Shown: positions 43,544-52,009 of the stretch, one piece after another
Layout of the letters: each line of letters begins with the position of its first letter
How positions within the stretch are numbered: the first letter of the stretch is position 1
Source of the DNA: G020348185 sp964525045
GTDB taxonomy: Bacteria > Nitrospirota > Nitrospiria > Nitrospirales > UBA8639
Assembly: GCA_964525045.1 (NCBI GenBank)
Contig: CAZGFD010000008.1
Location: 1-64,000 of the forward strand
Reading direction: 5' to 3'
DNA length: 64,000 bases
Made by a program: the position numbers and the translations under genes
The notes under the pieces: generated by a model
Told to the model about the DNA's origin: nothing
Databases searched by the model: none
The model's input: the letters and a program-made list of their open reading frames with translations, nothing else

Positions 43544-44199
43544 GAATTGTCATCGTCGGAGCGGGTGAAGTCAGCATACGGACGGCAGAAACCCTGCTCG
43601 AACAGGGTCATGAAGTCGTCATTATTGAATCCGAAAAATCAAAGATTGATGAACTTACGAACGATTTGGATTGTAGCTTTTTACATGGAGATGGAGCCAA
43701 ACCCAGTATCCTTCGTGAGGTCGGACCAAAACAAACCGATGTCTTAATGTGTTTGACTGATAACGATCAGGCCAATATTATCGCCAGTCTTATCGGCAGA
43801 TCACTGGGGTTTGAAAGAATCATTACAAATATTGAGGACCCTGACCTGGAAAGCATCTGTCAGGAATTAGAACTTCAGGGTACCATCATACCCTCTCGAA
43901 CCATAAGTCGGTATCTTGTCGATGCAATCCGAGATGTCGATATTCTCGAACTTTCCACTATTTTGAAAGCTGATGCCCGTTTCTTTTCCTTCTGTTTTGA
44001 GAAATCGAGGGATAACTCCAATACAGACCTGGATCTTCCAGAAGAAGCCAGGGTCATCCTTTTTTATCGGAAAGAAGAATTTCACTTTGCTGATGCCGAG
44101 ACGAAATTTCAGCATGGGGATGAACTGGTTATTCTCACCCGAAGCAAGACGCTTCCGGAACTGACAAAGCGATGGAAACCCCAAAAAACCGAAGAATAA
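43540..44199 (+). CDS. trkA: Trk system regulatory subunit TrkA (single RCK unit)
   Basis: 219 residues from the ATG at 43540, which overlaps the trkH stop. TrkA_N Rossmann domain (MRIVIVGAGEVSIRTAETLL, HEVVIIESEKSKIDEL, CLTDNDQANIIASLIGRSL) binds NAD(H) or ATP; a TrkA_C domain covers about 140-219. E. coli TrkA has two such units in tandem; this single-unit form is like KtrA and must dimerise. It gates TrkH in response to nucleotides. Confidence 0.93.
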   Translation: MRIVIVGAGEVSIRTAETLLEQGHEVVIIESEKSKIDELTNDLDCSFLHGDGAKPSILREVGPKQTDVLMCLTDNDQANIIASLIGRSLGFERIITNIEDPDLESICQELELQGTIIPSRTISRYLVDAIRDVDILELSTILKADARFFSFCFEKSRDNSNTDLDLPEEARVILFYRKEEFHFADAETKFQHGDELVILTRSKTLPELTKRWKPQKTEE

Positions 44200-44629
44200 C
44201 CACAATTTTTAAAAATCTTTGGTGAGCCTCTTCTCCTTTGCAATTCGAAAACTCGTTACCCTCCGGTTGATCTTTTTCCGTTTTAAACACATGGTTTAGC
44301 CATTTTCCAGATAATCCCCTTTGGTTCAATTGTAATTTCGGGGTAGATGTTGAGTTGACCGATAACCCCAATGAGCGAGGAAAATGAAACTGGTCGCACC
44401 ATTAAAAACAACAAATCCTGAGAGGTCAGCTACAAAATGTCGAAACTTTTGAACCTTTTTCCCCAACTGCTTTCTAAGCCCATGGTAAGCTGCTCCCCAA
44501 GGCCTGAAATGAACAAAAATAATGTTACTAGGGTAATGAACAGTTTAAACGTTGATATTCCCATGATAATGTCAGCATTGATACCGAAGATGAAATCTTC
44601 GAGAATTACAAAAGAAAAGGAGAAATACC
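44200..44629. other. Region between trkA and the DUF1328 gene
   Basis: 430 bp without a recognised gene. A small AAGATGAAATCTT inverted repeat lies near 44588-44600. The longer forward frame across 44437-44763 is out of phase with the real DUF1328 gene and is rejected. Confidence 0.5.
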
Positions 44630-44794
44630 GTGTTAAATTGGGCAGTCACCTTTCTAATTATCGCTTTGATAGCCGGAGCGGTCGGTTTAACGGGGGTAGC
44701 AGGAGCGGCTACGAATATTGCATGGATCCTGTTTGTTGTTTTCTTAATCGTATTTCTCGTTAGCCTACTCAGAGGCCGGCGTCCTTCTATCTAA
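44630..44794 (+). CDS. DUF1328 small membrane protein (YtjA-like)
   Basis: 54 residues from a GTG at 44630 with AGGAG upstream. Two membrane spans: WAVTFLIIALIAGAVGLTG and NIAWILFVVFLIVFLVSLL, with a short basic tail RGRRPSI. This is the DUF1328/YtjA pattern (MLxWAxxFLIxALIAGxxGF then AKxLFxxFL). Such proteins are abundant in stress-gene neighbourhoods but have no assigned function. It lies outside the usual length cut-offs. Confidence 0.9.
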   Translation: MLNWAVTFLIIALIAGAVGLTGVAGAATNIAWILFVVFLIVFLVSLLRGRRPSI

Positions 44795-45044
44795 GCCAGG
44801 CTCTTTTCACACCTTTACCTTCCGGGTTTCGGTTAATGTCAACATCCCGCTCATCGGGTGGTTTTTGTCCTGAAATAAACGGGACTTGAGCCTTAGAGAC
44901 AAAGGTATCCCTTCAGATGAATCTCTATTACAATGGTGACCCATCCTTAGGGGAATGGTGCCGAGCAGACCATTGAATATCATTTTTAGGAGGTTCCTGA
45001 ACGGATCAAATGGAGCTCTCTCCGATCTTGATTAGGGAATAGCC

Positions 45045-45635
45045 ATGCGAAGTCATTTCTGGTCTAATTTTGGAAAGTATGCGCTTGGGTGTGTGGTGGC
45101 CTTTACAATGGCCTGTTCGAGTCCACCAGAATACGAACGGGTGGAGGAATTCCCGGAAGGGATGCAAATCGACTCGGCCAAAAGTGCTCTTTCCGAAAAA
45201 TTGGAAACGACTAGCGTTTCGAAACGGTATCAAGCAGACTATGAGGGAGTGTGGGCCGTTACCATGGATGTGGCCAAGGGGTTTAAGAAGCGCTATGAAG
45301 CTTCCACCATGGAAATCAGCGAGAAAACTGGAACCATTGAACTACACGGGACACATCGAGTGGATAGATCCAAGGAGGAGATGGCGGATGTGGAGCGAAT
45401 TAGAAGATGGAAGGACATATTTCAAATCAAAGTGGAATCTATTGACTCGGACCGGACAATGGTAACGGTTTCAAGGACGGTAGTCGGCATTCCCTTTTTT
45501 CGACTTTGTGGTAAGGCCCTCGTTGATTGTGGAAGTTTTTATGAACCTGAGGTCTCCAACGCAAAAATCGAACAATGGATTCTTACGCAGATAAAAGATA
45601 ATTTGGGATCCTCGGTTCGTGAAGTTCCCCATTAA
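45045..45635 (+). CDS. Uncharacterised lipoprotein
   Basis: 196 residues. N-terminus YALGCVVAFTMACSS gives a lipobox (about Cys24). The mature part has KRYQADYEGVWAVTMDVAKG, EISEKTGTIELHGTHRVDRS and VESIDSDRTMVTVSRTVVGI, with a later CGKALVDCGSF cysteine pair. The strand-rich middle suggests a small beta-sandwich, perhaps a periplasmic domain of an outer-membrane lipoprotein. No homologue recognised. Confidence 0.75.
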   Translation: MRSHFWSNFGKYALGCVVAFTMACSSPPEYERVEEFPEGMQIDSAKSALSEKLETTSVSKRYQADYEGVWAVTMDVAKGFKKRYEASTMEISEKTGTIELHGTHRVDRSKEEMADVERIRRWKDIFQIKVESIDSDRTMVTVSRTVVGIPFFRLCGKALVDCGSFYEPEVSNAKIEQWILTQIKDNLGSSVREVPH

Positions 45636-46280
45636 AAAATTTTCTCCTTCCGAAAGACGTCATCCATAAAGCTTTGGACCTTGAGTCTCTTTAGAAAGTT
45701 GAAAAACCAGAACAATCCTTTCGGAACAGGACCAGCAACAATCCCAACTTTCCCATGACTCGATGAACGACCATACCTGTCTTTCGAATGAGAACAATCT
45801 TTAGGGAGGGGAAAATGATTGGGAGCGCAAGTCGGCTCACCGACCTGATCCGTGAGAAACCTCCGATTCATAAAACGTCTTTCAACCCTCTCCTTCTTAA
45901 CATCCCCAAATGTCCTAACTATTGGGGTCTTAACCACCTTTCCAAAGTTTTCTTGGCTTTAAGAGTACAAAAATACCAGAACACGAACGCCGGATGAATA
46001 GGCCAATGAAGACTGGTTTACCACTGCGGAGGCGGAGGCTGAATCTCAACCTACGCTTTCCTTGCATGTGCGGAATAATGACGATTTAATGAATGCAGAT
46101 ATGTCTTACCCGAAAGCCTTAGCCGACACGAGGCCGATATTGCTCAAGTATACCGACTCCCGACAAATCCGACGCCGGATAATGGTCACCGGTTAATAAA
46201 CATGATGACAAACCGGTATCTCCCGGGGGGAAAATGACAATACTCAAATTCAGGTAAGCTGGGTCCCACTCAGATAAGCC
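45636..46280. other. Non-coding stretch before the DAACS fusion
   Basis: 645 bp. Short open frames on both strands lack ribosome-binding sites and motifs. A coding-like piece near 46080-46195 (LMNADMSYPKALADTRPILL) has no start signal and is unrecognised; it may be a decayed remnant. Confidence 0.4.
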
Positions 46281-48440
46281 ATGAGTCTATCGACTAAAAT
46301 TTTTATCGGTCTGTTCTCCGGAATTGCCTTCGGTATTTTCTTTGGAGAAATCATACAACCCATTGGAATCGTTGGAGAGGCGTTTATACGACTCCTACAA
46401 ATGTCGGTTCTTCCGTTTGTCATGTTTTCCCTGATTACCGGAGTCGGTCGTCTCACGGCGAGTGAAGCTTTTTCACTTGCTAAAAAATGTGGGGGGTTTC
46501 TCGCACTATTATGGGTGGTGGCGATCATCATGGTCATCCTTACGCCAATGGCCTATCCCAATTGGGAGTCAGCTTCCTTTTTCAGCCCTTCCCTCGTTAA
46601 AGAAAAAGAGAGCATAAGCCTGTTGGAATTGTATATTCCAGACAATCCATTCTATTCCCTTACAAATTCGATCATCCCCGCCGTGGTCATATTCAGTATT
46701 TTTGCAGGAATGGCCCTTATTCATGTCAAAGGAAAGCAAGCCCTATTAGAAAATCTAAACGCCATACTCCAGATTTTGACAAAGGTAACAGAATTTGTGC
46801 TTCACCTAGCTCCAATTGGAGTGTTCGCCATCTCCGCCAGTGCTGCCGGAACCATGGCATGGGAGGACCTTGGTCGGTTACAGGTGTATTTAGTGACATA
46901 CATCATGGCTTCGCTGTTCTTAACATTCTGGGTATTGCCGGGCCTTGTCACACATTTAACCCCATTCTCCTATCGTGAAGTCGTGATGACCATCAAGGAC
47001 GCTCTGATTACAGCCTTTGCAACAGGTAATCTTATGGTGATTCTGCCTCTCCTTACTGAGCAAGGAAGAGAACTGTTCCGCAAAAGCGACCGCAAAAAAA
47101 AGGAAAAGGACTCTGTCGTGGGAGTGATTGTCCCCACGGCTTTCACGTTTCCCTCTACCGGACTTCTCCTCACCTTAAGCTTTATTCCTTTTGCGTCTTG
47201 GTACGTGGGATCTTCCCTCTCACTCTCTCAATATCCCGAATTCCTTTCGACAGGTATTTTCAGCGCGTTTGGGCGCAAAATGTTAGCCATACCTTTTTTG
47301 CTGGATCTCTTACGACTTCCTGCAGATTTATTTGAGCTGTTCGTTACCATCGACGTGTTTTCCGGACGCTTTGGAACCTTATTGGCTGCCATGCACATTT
47401 GGGCCCTGGCACTTCTCGGGACCTGCGCAATGGGGAAAGGACTGAAATTTCAGTGGTTCAAATTGCTGGGTTTTTTCGTATTTAGTGTGATATTAGCGAT
47501 GGGTGTTCTAGGCGGGACTCGAGTATTTTTAAACCAAGTTCTGGATCCCACATATACCAAGTACGAGTCCTTGGTCAACATGGACCTCATGTATAAAGAG
47601 GCTAATTCAACAGTTCTTGAATCACCGCCCTCCCCTCCTTCCCAAGTGCATTCTGGAACATCTCGCCTGGACCAAATTCTTGATCGCGGCAGCCTTCGAG
47701 TGTGTTATCTCGACGATAGCCTTCCCTGGGCTTTTCGAAACGTTAAAGGAGAACTGGTAGGTTTTGATATTGAACTCGCCCATATCCTGGCAAACGAATT
47801 AAAGGTTTCGCTTGAATTCGTGGGCCTTGAACGAGAAGACCCTGATAAACTTGATACGTCACTCAACAAGGGAGTCTGTGATGTTGCCATGACCGGACAA
47901 CCAGTTCTTCCCGGAAGGACTCAAAATATTACTTATTCCATCCCCTATTTGGACACCACGGTCGCCTTTCTGGCTAAAGACTACCAACGAAGCAATTTTT
48001 TAAGCTGGGAAAGCATTCAAAAACTCGGCAAAATAAGGATCGGTATTCCTTTGGAATCTCAACATTACCGTTCACTATCAGAGCGACTTGTCCCACAAGC
48101 CAAATTTGTGAACATCGATTCTCCAAGAAATTTCTTCACCCAAACGAATGAGGATCTGGATGCTATGATATTCTTAGCAGAACCCGGATCAGCTTGGACG
48201 GTGGTATATCCAGAGTATAGCGTGGTTGTACCCATCCCCGATCCCATTACCATTCCCTTGGCTTTTCCGATGCCTCATGGCGAACAAGAGTTGGTGGACT
48301 GGGTCAATGCTTGGATCCTGTTAAAAAAGAAGGAAAAAAGTATTGATCCCCTCTTCAAATATTGGATTTTAGGTCAAGGAGCCAAAAAAAAGGAGCCTCG
48401 ATGGTCAATTGTGAGGAACGTGTTGCATCTCGTAGATTGA
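46281..48440 (+). CDS. DAACS-type symporter fused to a solute-binding domain
   Basis: 719 residues. Residues about 1-440 are a DAACS (GltP/GltT, Na+/H+:dicarboxylate) transporter: RLLQMSVLPFVMFSLITGVG and ITAFATGNLMVILPLLTEQ, although the NMDGT-type signature is altered. After a linker rich in Ser/Pro, residues about 465-700 form a bacterial extracellular solute-binding (SBP_bac_3) domain: LRVCYLDDSLPWAFRN, GELVGFDIELAHILANELKV, SIPYLDTTVAFLAKDYQR. No signal peptide separates the two, so the binding domain is presented by the transporter. The substrate is probably an amino or dicarboxylic acid. Confidence 0.85.
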   Translation: MSLSTKIFIGLFSGIAFGIFFGEIIQPIGIVGEAFIRLLQMSVLPFVMFSLITGVGRLTASEAFSLAKKCGGFLALLWVVAIIMVILTPMAYPNWESASFFSPSLVKEKESISLLELYIPDNPFYSLTNSIIPAVVIFSIFAGMALIHVKGKQALLENLNAILQILTKVTEFVLHLAPIGVFAISASAAGTMAWEDLGRLQVYLVTYIMASLFLTFWVLPGLVTHLTPFSYREVVMTIKDALITAFATGNLMVILPLLTEQGRELFRKSDRKKKEKDSVVGVIVPTAFTFPSTGLLLTLSFIPFASWYVGSSLSLSQYPEFLSTGIFSAFGRKMLAIPFLLDLLRLPADLFELFVTIDVFSGRFGTLLAAMHIWALALLGTCAMGKGLKFQWFKLLGFFVFSVILAMGVLGGTRVFLNQVLDPTYTKYESLVNMDLMYKEANSTVLESPPSPPSQVHSGTSRLDQILDRGSLRVCYLDDSLPWAFRNVKGELVGFDIELAHILANELKVSLEFVGLEREDPDKLDTSLNKGVCDVAMTGQPVLPGRTQNITYSIPYLDTTVAFLAKDYQRSNFLSWESIQKLGKIRIGIPLESQHYRSLSERLVPQAKFVNIDSPRNFFTQTNEDLDAMIFLAEPGSAWTVVYPEYSVVVPIPDPITIPLAFPMPHGEQELVDWVNAWILLKKKEKSIDPLFKYWILGQGAKKKEPRWSIVRNVLHLVD

Positions 48441-48676
48441 AAAATTCCAGCCAGACTGACCGACCCTCATACGTGTTTCCGGGTTTATCCTTAATTTCGC
48501 GAAAGGTACGGGTTTCTCCTGGTAGCGATGTTCACGTGACCGATTTCAAGTTTTGCATTCCTAAAGATGCCGCTTGCCCGGTCAATATTGAATGCGTTTC
48601 GGTTAGGAATTTCTCCCAGAACCCCTTTGCATTCATGAAAACGCGGTTGCTCTGCACTGACAAACACATTGTGTGA
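48401..48676 (+). CDS. Possible small protein overlapping the fusion gene end
   Basis: 91 residues from an ATG at 48401 with AAGGAG five bases ahead. It overlaps the last 40 bases of the DAACS fusion in another frame. Contains PSYVFPGLSLISRKVRVSPG and three cysteines (FCIPKDAACPVNIEC). No homologue recognised. The good ribosome-binding site is the main support, but that stretch also encodes lysines of the fusion. Confidence 0.25.
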   Translation: MVNCEERVASRRLKNSSQTDRPSYVFPGLSLISRKVRVSPGSDVHVTDFKFCIPKDAACPVNIECVSVRNFSQNPFAFMKTRLLCTDKHIV

Positions 48677-48720
48677 TTTGACCGGAATCAATTACCGATT
48701 GCCAAAGAAAATTCTCCCCT

Positions 48721-50220
48721 ATGACACCAGCATTCTTGACGCCTCCATCAGTCTCTAAACCGAAGAAAAAAATTTCAATGAGACGGGTGAAAGTCTTGTG
48801 CACCATTGGGCCCAAAAGCGCCTCCCCCAAAATTCTTGGAGCCTTGCTCAAAAGCGGAATGAATATGGCAAGGCTGAATATGTCCCATGGAACTCAAGAT
48901 TGGCACCGGAATACCCTCAAAGCCATTCGGTCAGTTGAAAAGCGGCTCAAAACACCGCTTCCAGTCTTATTGGATTTACAAGGCCCTCGGATACGGGTTG
49001 GCGCTCTCCCTAGGAGTGAGATAATGCTAAAGGCCGGACAATCTGTTCGGTTGATTCCGACACATTCAGGTGAACCACCTCTTTCCAAAGCCCCCGATAG
49101 GCAACCACCCACGATTCCCATCGTCTATCCCGCCTTAACCAAGGATGTCAAAACGGGAAATAAGATTCTGATCAATGATGGGCTGATCGAGTTGCTTGTC
49201 AAGAAGGTCACCAACAAGGTCGTGGAATGTTCTGTGAAGGTGGGCGGAAAAGTTACTTCTCATAAAGGCTTAAATTTGCCAGACACATCTCTGAGCGGCC
49301 CGGCTTTAACAGAAAAAGATCTGACAGACATTCGATTCGGAATAGAAAACCATGTCGATTACCTCGCGCTTTCGTTCGTGCGGTCCGGGAGGGACATCCT
49401 AGCCATCAAAAATATTCTTAAAAAATATGGAAAGGCCATACCCGTGATTGCAAAGATTGAACGCCCTGAGGCTATCCGCCACCTGACCGCCATTTTAGAC
49501 CATGCCGATGGTGTGATGGTGGCACGGGGGGACCTCGCTGTTGAAATGAGCCTTGAAGCCGTTCCCATTCTCCAAAAGCAAGTCATAGCAGAAGCCAATC
49601 GTCGACATCGGTTGGTGATCACGGCGACACAAATGTTGGAATCAATGACTCAGCATCCACTCCCCACACGGGCTGAAGCATCTGATGTGGCGAATGCGGT
49701 CCTAGATGGATCCGACGTTCTGATGTTGTCTGCCGAGACTTCAACAGGACACCACCCGGTCCGGGCCGTGAAGGTGATGGACCGGGTGATTTGTTCGGCT
49801 GAACAGGGAAATGTGCTTCGATGGGAGCCGGAAAAAACTAATCAAGAGCTTAAGAGGGCAGTTCCCGCATCAGCTTGCATGGGAGCAGAGTTAGCCGCAC
49901 GACATATACAGGCCAGAGCGATCTTTGTTTTTACAGAGTCAGGGGCAACGGCTCTACACATGTCGAAGCAACGACCACCAGTACCTATTATTGCTCTTAC
50001 CCCTTCCAAACCTACTCTCAAACGCATGGCAGCCTACTGGGGAGTGCAAGCCGGCCTTTTGGCCCGGATTCCGAATACCGACAAGCGGATTCAAAAGGCC
50101 GAGTCCATTGTCAAACGACAACGATTGGTCAAGGCAGGAGATCGAATTGTGATTCTCTCAGGAGAGCATGGCCAGAAATCCACAGGGACCAACTTAATAA
50201 AATTTCACCAAATAAAATAG
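48721..50220 (+). CDS. pyk: Pyruvate kinase
   Basis: 499 residues (480 if the start is the ATG at 48778, which fits the family better). Catalyses PEP + ADP to pyruvate + ATP. Seen: VLCTIGPKSASPKILGALL, MNMARLNMSHG (substrate Arg/Asn), KIERPEAI with the catalytic Lys, VMVARGDLAVEM (Mg2+ Glu/Asp region) and TATQMLESM. C-terminal allosteric domain present. Supplies pyruvate for the PDH complex encoded at 52-57 kb and the oxidase-like enzyme at 25 kb. Confidence 0.95.
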   Translation: MTPAFLTPPSVSKPKKKISMRRVKVLCTIGPKSASPKILGALLKSGMNMARLNMSHGTQDWHRNTLKAIRSVEKRLKTPLPVLLDLQGPRIRVGALPRSEIMLKAGQSVRLIPTHSGEPPLSKAPDRQPPTIPIVYPALTKDVKTGNKILINDGLIELLVKKVTNKVVECSVKVGGKVTSHKGLNLPDTSLSGPALTEKDLTDIRFGIENHVDYLALSFVRSGRDILAIKNILKKYGKAIPVIAKIERPEAIRHLTAILDHADGVMVARGDLAVEMSLEAVPILQKQVIAEANRRHRLVITATQMLESMTQHPLPTRAEASDVANAVLDGSDVLMLSAETSTGHHPVRAVKVMDRVICSAEQGNVLRWEPEKTNQELKRAVPASACMGAELAARHIQARAIFVFTESGATALHMSKQRPPVPIIALTPSKPTLKRMAAYWGVQAGLLARIPNTDKRIQKAESIVKRQRLVKAGDRIVILSGEHGQKSTGTNLIKFHQIK

Positions 50221-51034
50221 TTTCAAACATTTTGCAGGCGACGATAATGCCATAAAAAAAGGTTGCGAGAAATGATCCTCTGGCCAAAAAATCGCTCTCG
50301 CCATTCCACAGCCATTCTCAAACTAAACCCGGAACCGATTGAATGCAGACCAGTGACTGAAAAATTTTTCACCGGCGTGCATGGCTTAAGAGGGCGTTCC
50401 AGGGGTTGAGGGCGGTAAAGTCACACGCTCCCGTTCCTTTCGTTTTTACACAGGACAAAACAAACCCAAAGTGAAAAGGTGTCAGATTAGCTTTGGGGGT
50501 CCTTTTTTGACTTTATACAAATACTCCTTCCGCCCTTGCCTTATTGCTACCCCTCTCCCGCCAACTGGACTAGCCATTTCCCGGCTATTGCCAAAAAAAT
50601 TCGGCATTAAGGGGGCATCAAATATTTAGATTCGGACGAGAGGATCCAAGATAAAAATACCGGAAGAGTCCTAAAGTCAAGAACGAAGTAGGTTAGAGAG
50701 GGAAAAAGTTAGTAAAGATTAGTTTGATTTTTATGGATATTGTATTGGCTAGGGCACTTGGAGGAACTAAGAAATTTTCGGATAGAAAAATCGGGTCCGG
50801 AGGGATTCGTCCATGGGATGAACCCCGACGTCCGCAGAAGCCTCACGGAGTTATGGGTGATTTAACATATTGGCGAAGAAAACATCACCGAAGACTTTGA
50901 TGGGGCTTTGAACACGGAACTCCATGACATCCGTGAACAATATCTTGGACATACTTCCAATCCCAGGTATGCCTAAACCTGAACTTAAAAGACACTGCCA
51001 AGGCTACCTGTACCAAGTCATCCCAACTGGAGGG
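50221..51034. other. Long intergenic region with a repeat copy
   Basis: About 815 bp between the pyruvate kinase and CBS genes, which converge. It holds repeat copy A (50723-50810). The reverse complement and other frames give no start. Beyond the copy, coding-like scraps (for example ALNTELHDIREQYLGHTSN at about 50915-50970, then PGMPKPELKRHCQGYLYQV in another frame) show a decayed gene. A CCCAAAG...CTTTGGG stem followed by TCCTTTTTT (50466-50510) may be a terminator. Confidence 0.55.
50723..50810 (+). repeat. Interspersed degenerate repeat, copy A
   Basis: Contains GAACTAAGAAATTTTCGG, then ATAGAAAAATCGGGTCCGG. In one frame it reads ELRNFRIEKSGPEG and runs on as FVHGMNPDVRRSLTELW. Aligns with copies B, C and D, which share TTGATTTTA, AGAACTTTTCGG and CCAGGGCCGGAAT-like segments. 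Confidence 0.6.
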
Positions 51035-51427
51035 TTAATCTACCCCAATGCCAGGCTCATAACTTTTGAAGTGTAATAAGAGATCACGCATGGATACCAA
51101 CCCCACGACTTTATCTCCATCACAAATGGCCAGATGCCTGATGCCAAGTTCACCCATCATGTCAAATGCCTCATGGGAAGTTCTCGACACTTGAATGGAG
51201 GGCAAGGTTGTGATCATCAATTCTTCCACCTTGGTCTGTTCCAAGTTTTTTCTGGCTCCCACTCCCTTTCGAACAATATCCGTATCTGTAAGGAGTCCGA
51301 CGAACCGCCCGCCTTGTTCCACCAATAGGCCACCGACTCTCTCCTGTCGCATTTTTTCGGCTGCTTCGACGACTGGCGTCCCAGAGGGGATCGCCTGAAG
51401 TGTAGTCTGCATTATTTCCGCTAGCAT
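51035..51427 (-). CDS. CBS-pair protein
   Basis: 130 residues. Two CBS motifs: about 1-60 (MLAEIMQTTLQAIPSGTPVV, GLLTDTDIVRKGVG) and about 65-125 (VEELMITTLPSIQVSRTSHE, VVGLVSMRDLLLHF). Free-standing; no effector domain. Third such protein in this window. It probably binds adenine nucleotides. GGAGG precedes the ATG. Confidence 0.9.
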   Translation of the reverse strand: MLAEIMQTTLQAIPSGTPVVEAAEKMRQERVGGLLVEQGGRFVGLLTDTDIVRKGVGARKNLEQTKVEELMITTLPSIQVSRTSHEAFDMMGELGIRHLAICDGDKVVGLVSMRDLLLHFKSYEPGIGVD

Positions 51428-52009
51428 GGTACATCCTCCAAGGTTTTGGGTTAGAAAACAGAATTTTTTCTGATAAAAAAATAGTGGTTGTTATGGCCAG
51501 TTATTTCCCTTTTTCATTTTGTCCGAGGTTCGCTTTATTTGTTTGGTGTTTCTACAATTTTTTTGTCAGGAACACGTGCCAGAACATTCAGGAGCCAATA
51601 ATTCCTCCGGCGTTCTTGAAGTGCTATTTAAAGTTGCCTCTTGAAATAGGTCAAAAGGAATCGGCACATTTCATTATACCAAAACAACCCCTCCCCATGC
51701 CTACTGGAAAAAGAGCAGTATCACCTGATAGAAACCATACAAAAATAGATAGGGTTAAGGCCTCTGACGAAGGATATTGAAGGCGGTAAAACTTTTGTAA
51801 GCAGTCTGTTTTCTCACCCTAGCCTGAGAGAATTGATCCTTTTTACTCTTACTGACTTCGATGGCCCAAGGGATTATTTCAAAACTTATTGATTTTATAG
51901 AGCGAAAAACCAGCAGCAAGGGCTAACGAACGATTTGAGAACTTTTCGGATTGAAAAACCAGGGCCGGAATGGTTGGCATTTCTAGTCGCCTAGTCTTAG
52001 GGGTCACGT
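51428..52009. other. Intergenic region with repeat copy B
   Basis: About 580 bp between the reverse CBS gene and the end of lpdA. The forward frame at 51484-51780 lacks a ribosome-binding site and is not listed. It contains repeat copy B at 51883-51994. Confidence 0.5.
51883..51994 (+). repeat. Interspersed degenerate repeat, copy B
   Basis: Begins AACTTATTGATTTTAT and later has AGAACTTTTCGGATTGAAA followed by ACCAGGGCCGGAATGG. In one frame it reads NDLRTFRIEKPGPEWLAFLV and stops with TAG. It is the most complete copy in terms of an open frame, although only about 22 codons are conserved. Confidence 0.65.

Noticed and set aside
44437..44763. Forward 108-residue frame
   Set aside because: Covers the DUF1328 gene in a different phase and has no start signal.
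45632..45937. Reverse 101-residue frame
   Set aside because: No ribosome-binding site, unusual residue mix, and it overlaps the lipoprotein gene end.
51484..51780. Forward 98-residue frame
   Set aside because: No credible start signal; cysteine/phenylalanine-rich random-looking composition.
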